Part shown: positions 8,689 through 10,370 of the stretch, piece after piece | How the letters are laid out: each line of letters starts with the position of its first letter | Numbering within the stretch: position 1 is the stretch's first letter | Assembly (NCBI GenBank): GCA_020629735.1 | Contig: JAHDCT010000030.1 | Coordinates: forward strand, 1-10,370 | Length of the DNA: 10,370 nt | Direction: 5' to 3' | Origin: a bacterium | GTDB lineage: Bacteria; Patescibacteriota; Gracilibacteria; Absconditabacterales; Absconditicoccaceae | Notes under the pieces: generated by a model | The model's input: only the letters and a program-made list of their open reading frames with translations | What the model was told of the DNA's origin: nothing | Database searches by the model: none | Made by a program: the position numbers and the translations under genes

Positions 8689-9921
8689 CTACAAATCAAC
8701 TCACAAATCGTGCAATTCCTTGATATATTGGTCAGAAATGTTTCAGTATTTTTGATCAATATACTGCTTGAGTAAAGATTTCCAGTCAGAAATACGCGTA
8801 TCTAATTCTTTAGATCACGTATCCAATAATTCAGTTAAAGCAGTTATATGTTGCTTTGACTGCTTCACTTTTACTTCTTTACACAAAGCTCTTAATTCCA
8901 AAGGAAAAATATCTTCTAATTCATGATAAGGCAGATTTGAAACCAAAGTCACTGTCCGGTCAACAAGACGAATATCAGGTAAATCTTCATAAGAAATATC
9001 AAAAAATTCAGCTGAAAAAGCCAAGCACTGTGCTGTAAATATCTCACGAATACTATCAAATAAAAGTTCTTTCGTATACACTACTCCTTCTTGAATCTCT
9101 AAACGAAGATACGGATTTACTAATACAGGAAATGCATGAAAAGTATTTGTTTTAGTATCAAAACGGAATAAGAATTTAATTTGCTGCACTTCTAACGGAG
9201 AGGTATACCGAACACTTCAACAACATAAGTAGTTCTTATGTGAAAATGGCTTATGCAAATGTCATGAAATCATGCGGATATTGGACATGTCCATAAACCC
9301 ATCATCAAGTCCAGGACTTTTATAACTGAACCTAGCAAATTGACCTGGAAAAGGAGTATTTACTGTGTACCAGTGATGCATAATAGTAAGAATTTCATCT
9401 TCTCAAAACTCTTGTTTCCATTCATAAATCAATTTCTGAAGCAAATGATTCGCTCTTCAGGATACTTGTTCCTTTGCATGAGATGAGTCAATGAGTTCCT
9501 GATAAGTTGATCACGTAATTTCTTCTTGGGGTAGTAAGGTATAAGGAAAAAAGAGAATATTCTCGCCCTCAATCTCTTTAAAACAAGGCTCAGTAATAAA
9601 TTCTATTTTTCATAGCTCACCCTGGGAAAAAGCGTTTCCAAGTACTTCGAATGACTTCTTAGCTTCCTCATAGACAAAATGAGTTTGAATTCGATCGTGA
9701 TTTCATGCTAACAAGTAGATATGTTTTCAAGCAGCAACTAATCTCAAACAAAGTTCATAAAACTTCATAAGCGACTTCCTATCATAATTAAAATGATAGA
9801 CGAAATCTCACAAAAACACAAGATGCTTCTCATCTTTTTGTCACTCGAAAAAACTCTCTAAGTCCTGAATCAAACGATCAGCAATTCTGGTAGTAATATG
9901 AATATCTCAGATAAGTAGCAT
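8689..9921 (-). CDS. Calcineurin-like metallophosphoesterase with C-terminal extension
   Basis: A 410-aa soluble protein carrying the full set of calcineurin-like metallophosphoesterase motifs: GDIH (Asp6, His8), FLGDF (Asp39), LAGNHD (Asn74, His75, Asp76), MHHW (His182) and SGHLH (His221, His223), followed by CCGSVRYTSPLE, the usual strand after GHxH. The conserved glycines of the GD, GD, GNHD and GHxH motifs (residues 5, 38, 73 and 220) are all UGA. The family hydrolyses phosphomono- or diesters using two metal ions. Mre11/SbcD-like nucleases have the same motifs, but no SbcC-like partner is present, so the substrate is undetermined. Residues about 255-410 form an extra charged region after the catalytic domain, which I do not recognise. 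About 14 UGA codons occur. The ATG at 9921 is the only early start since TAA lies in frame 9 codons upstream, and no Shine-Dalgarno sequence precedes it (the region is pyrimidine-rich). It follows the upstream gene after 24 bases, so cotranscription is likely. It stops with TAG. Confidence 0.88.
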
Positions 9922-9945
9922 ACAAAGAAATGAGAAAAGGTAGAA

Positions 9946-10370
9946 TTATTTAATTGGTCTCTTTAGTATACTATTCATCTTATCCACTTCTTCAATAACT
10001 CAATCTCGTAAATCGATCTGCTGATCCATGAAATTTGAACTATGCTCTAATTTTTGTCAGTTTGCCTGATGTTTAAAGGTCGTAAAAATTCAGTCAGCAG
10101 GAATAAGGAAACTAGAAAACTCTTTTTGCTTCTGCAAGAATCTATTATTAAAATCGCTATTCGCTTGAGATTCTTGTTCTACCGCTTCATTTTCATACTC
10201 TTGATTAAACTCAGCTTTCATTACTAAAGGTCCACGAATATTAGGATCATCATATTCTTGGAAATAAATCCTACGCATATCTTCAAGACTCTTTTCTGCT
10301 TCAATCTTCTTTACCTTAGGATCACTTGTCTTCTTTGGTTTTCTCAGATTAGTATTCAGTGAAAAAACAA
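9946..10370 (-). CDS. C-terminal part of an unrecognised charged protein (partial at right edge)
   Basis: The last 140 codons of a gene whose start lies outside the window, ending with TAA. The frame needs three UGA codons read as Gly (in PADGIF, QANGQK and LRDGVI). The visible part is hydrophilic, with a Lys-rich stretch (RKPKKTSDPKVKKIEAEK), an acidic and Gln-rich middle (QEYENEAVEQESQAN) and helix-prone ends, with no membrane segment or known motif. I do not recognise the family. It lies directly upstream of the metallophosphoesterase on the same strand and is probably in the same transcript. It could be a small coiled-coil or disordered protein, or the tail of a larger one. Confidence 0.75.

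Noticed and set aside
8640..8690. Intrinsic terminator after the phosphoesterase
   Set aside because: A run of seven T is present on the minus strand, but only 4-bp stems can be drawn in front of it.
8856..9038. Plus-strand ORF of 60 codons over the phosphoesterase
   Set aside because: It is a shadow of the minus-strand gene, with no start signal and no motif.
1..10370. A cluster of decaying pseudogenes or frameshifted genes
   Set aside because: All interruptions are UGA in frame, none are TAA, TAG or frameshifts, and they fall on conserved glycines; decay would not do this.
1..10370. UGA read as tryptophan (code 4) or selenocysteine
   Set aside because: TGG is used normally for Trp, and UGA replaces glycine in LDGG, GNHD and GHLH motifs, where Trp or Sec would not be tolerated. 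The number of UGA codons also rules out selenocysteine.

Overview
The window reads coherently only if UGA is a glycine codon (NCBI translation table 25). Under the standard code it breaks into short fragments. With UGA read as Gly it resolves into seven genes that cover almost all of the window. I counted by hand about 160 in-frame UGA codons. Many fall on invariant glycines of recognisable motifs, such as LDGG of the site-2 protease, the GD, GD, GNHD and GHLH motifs of a metallophosphoesterase, AIGE of TatD, and the Gly before Trp in SH3b domains. Every stop seen is TAA or TAG. This code is known from the candidate phyla Absconditabacteria (SR1) and Gracilibacteria of the CPR/Patescibacteria, so the organism is most likely one of these. 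The low GC content and the gene types agree with that.

Layout. From 1 to 2854 two minus-strand genes follow one another: a RseP-type intramembrane site-2 protease (1658-2854), then a secreted protein with three SH3b modules and a lysozyme-like C-terminal domain, which runs to the left edge. A 148-base divergent intergenic region separates them from a plus-strand TatD-family metal-dependent hydrolase (3003-3878). TatD ends inside the stem of a hairpin that probably serves as a bidirectional terminator between convergent transcription units.

From 3930 to the right edge all genes are again on the minus strand. In transcription order they are the end of an unrecognised, charged protein (9946 to edge), a calcineurin-like metallophosphoesterase with an extra C-terminal region (8689-9921), and two large polytopic membrane proteins (5817-8501 and 3930-5798). 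The two membrane proteins are diverged tandem paralogues resembling VirB6/TrbL, the inner-membrane channel component of type IV secretion systems. A good extended -10 promoter lies just ahead of the first of them, so the pair probably forms its own two-gene operon.

Together the window holds envelope functions: membrane proteolysis, peptidoglycan binding and possibly cleavage, and a probable secretion or DNA-transfer channel with a duplicated core component. TatD and the phosphoesterase look like soluble metal enzymes. I see no tRNA, rRNA, CRISPR array, insertion sequence or prophage signature. The genetic code is already described for these phyla. The less ordinary local features are the paired VirB6-like proteins, one with cysteine-rich loops and one almost without cysteine, and the recently duplicated SH3 module.
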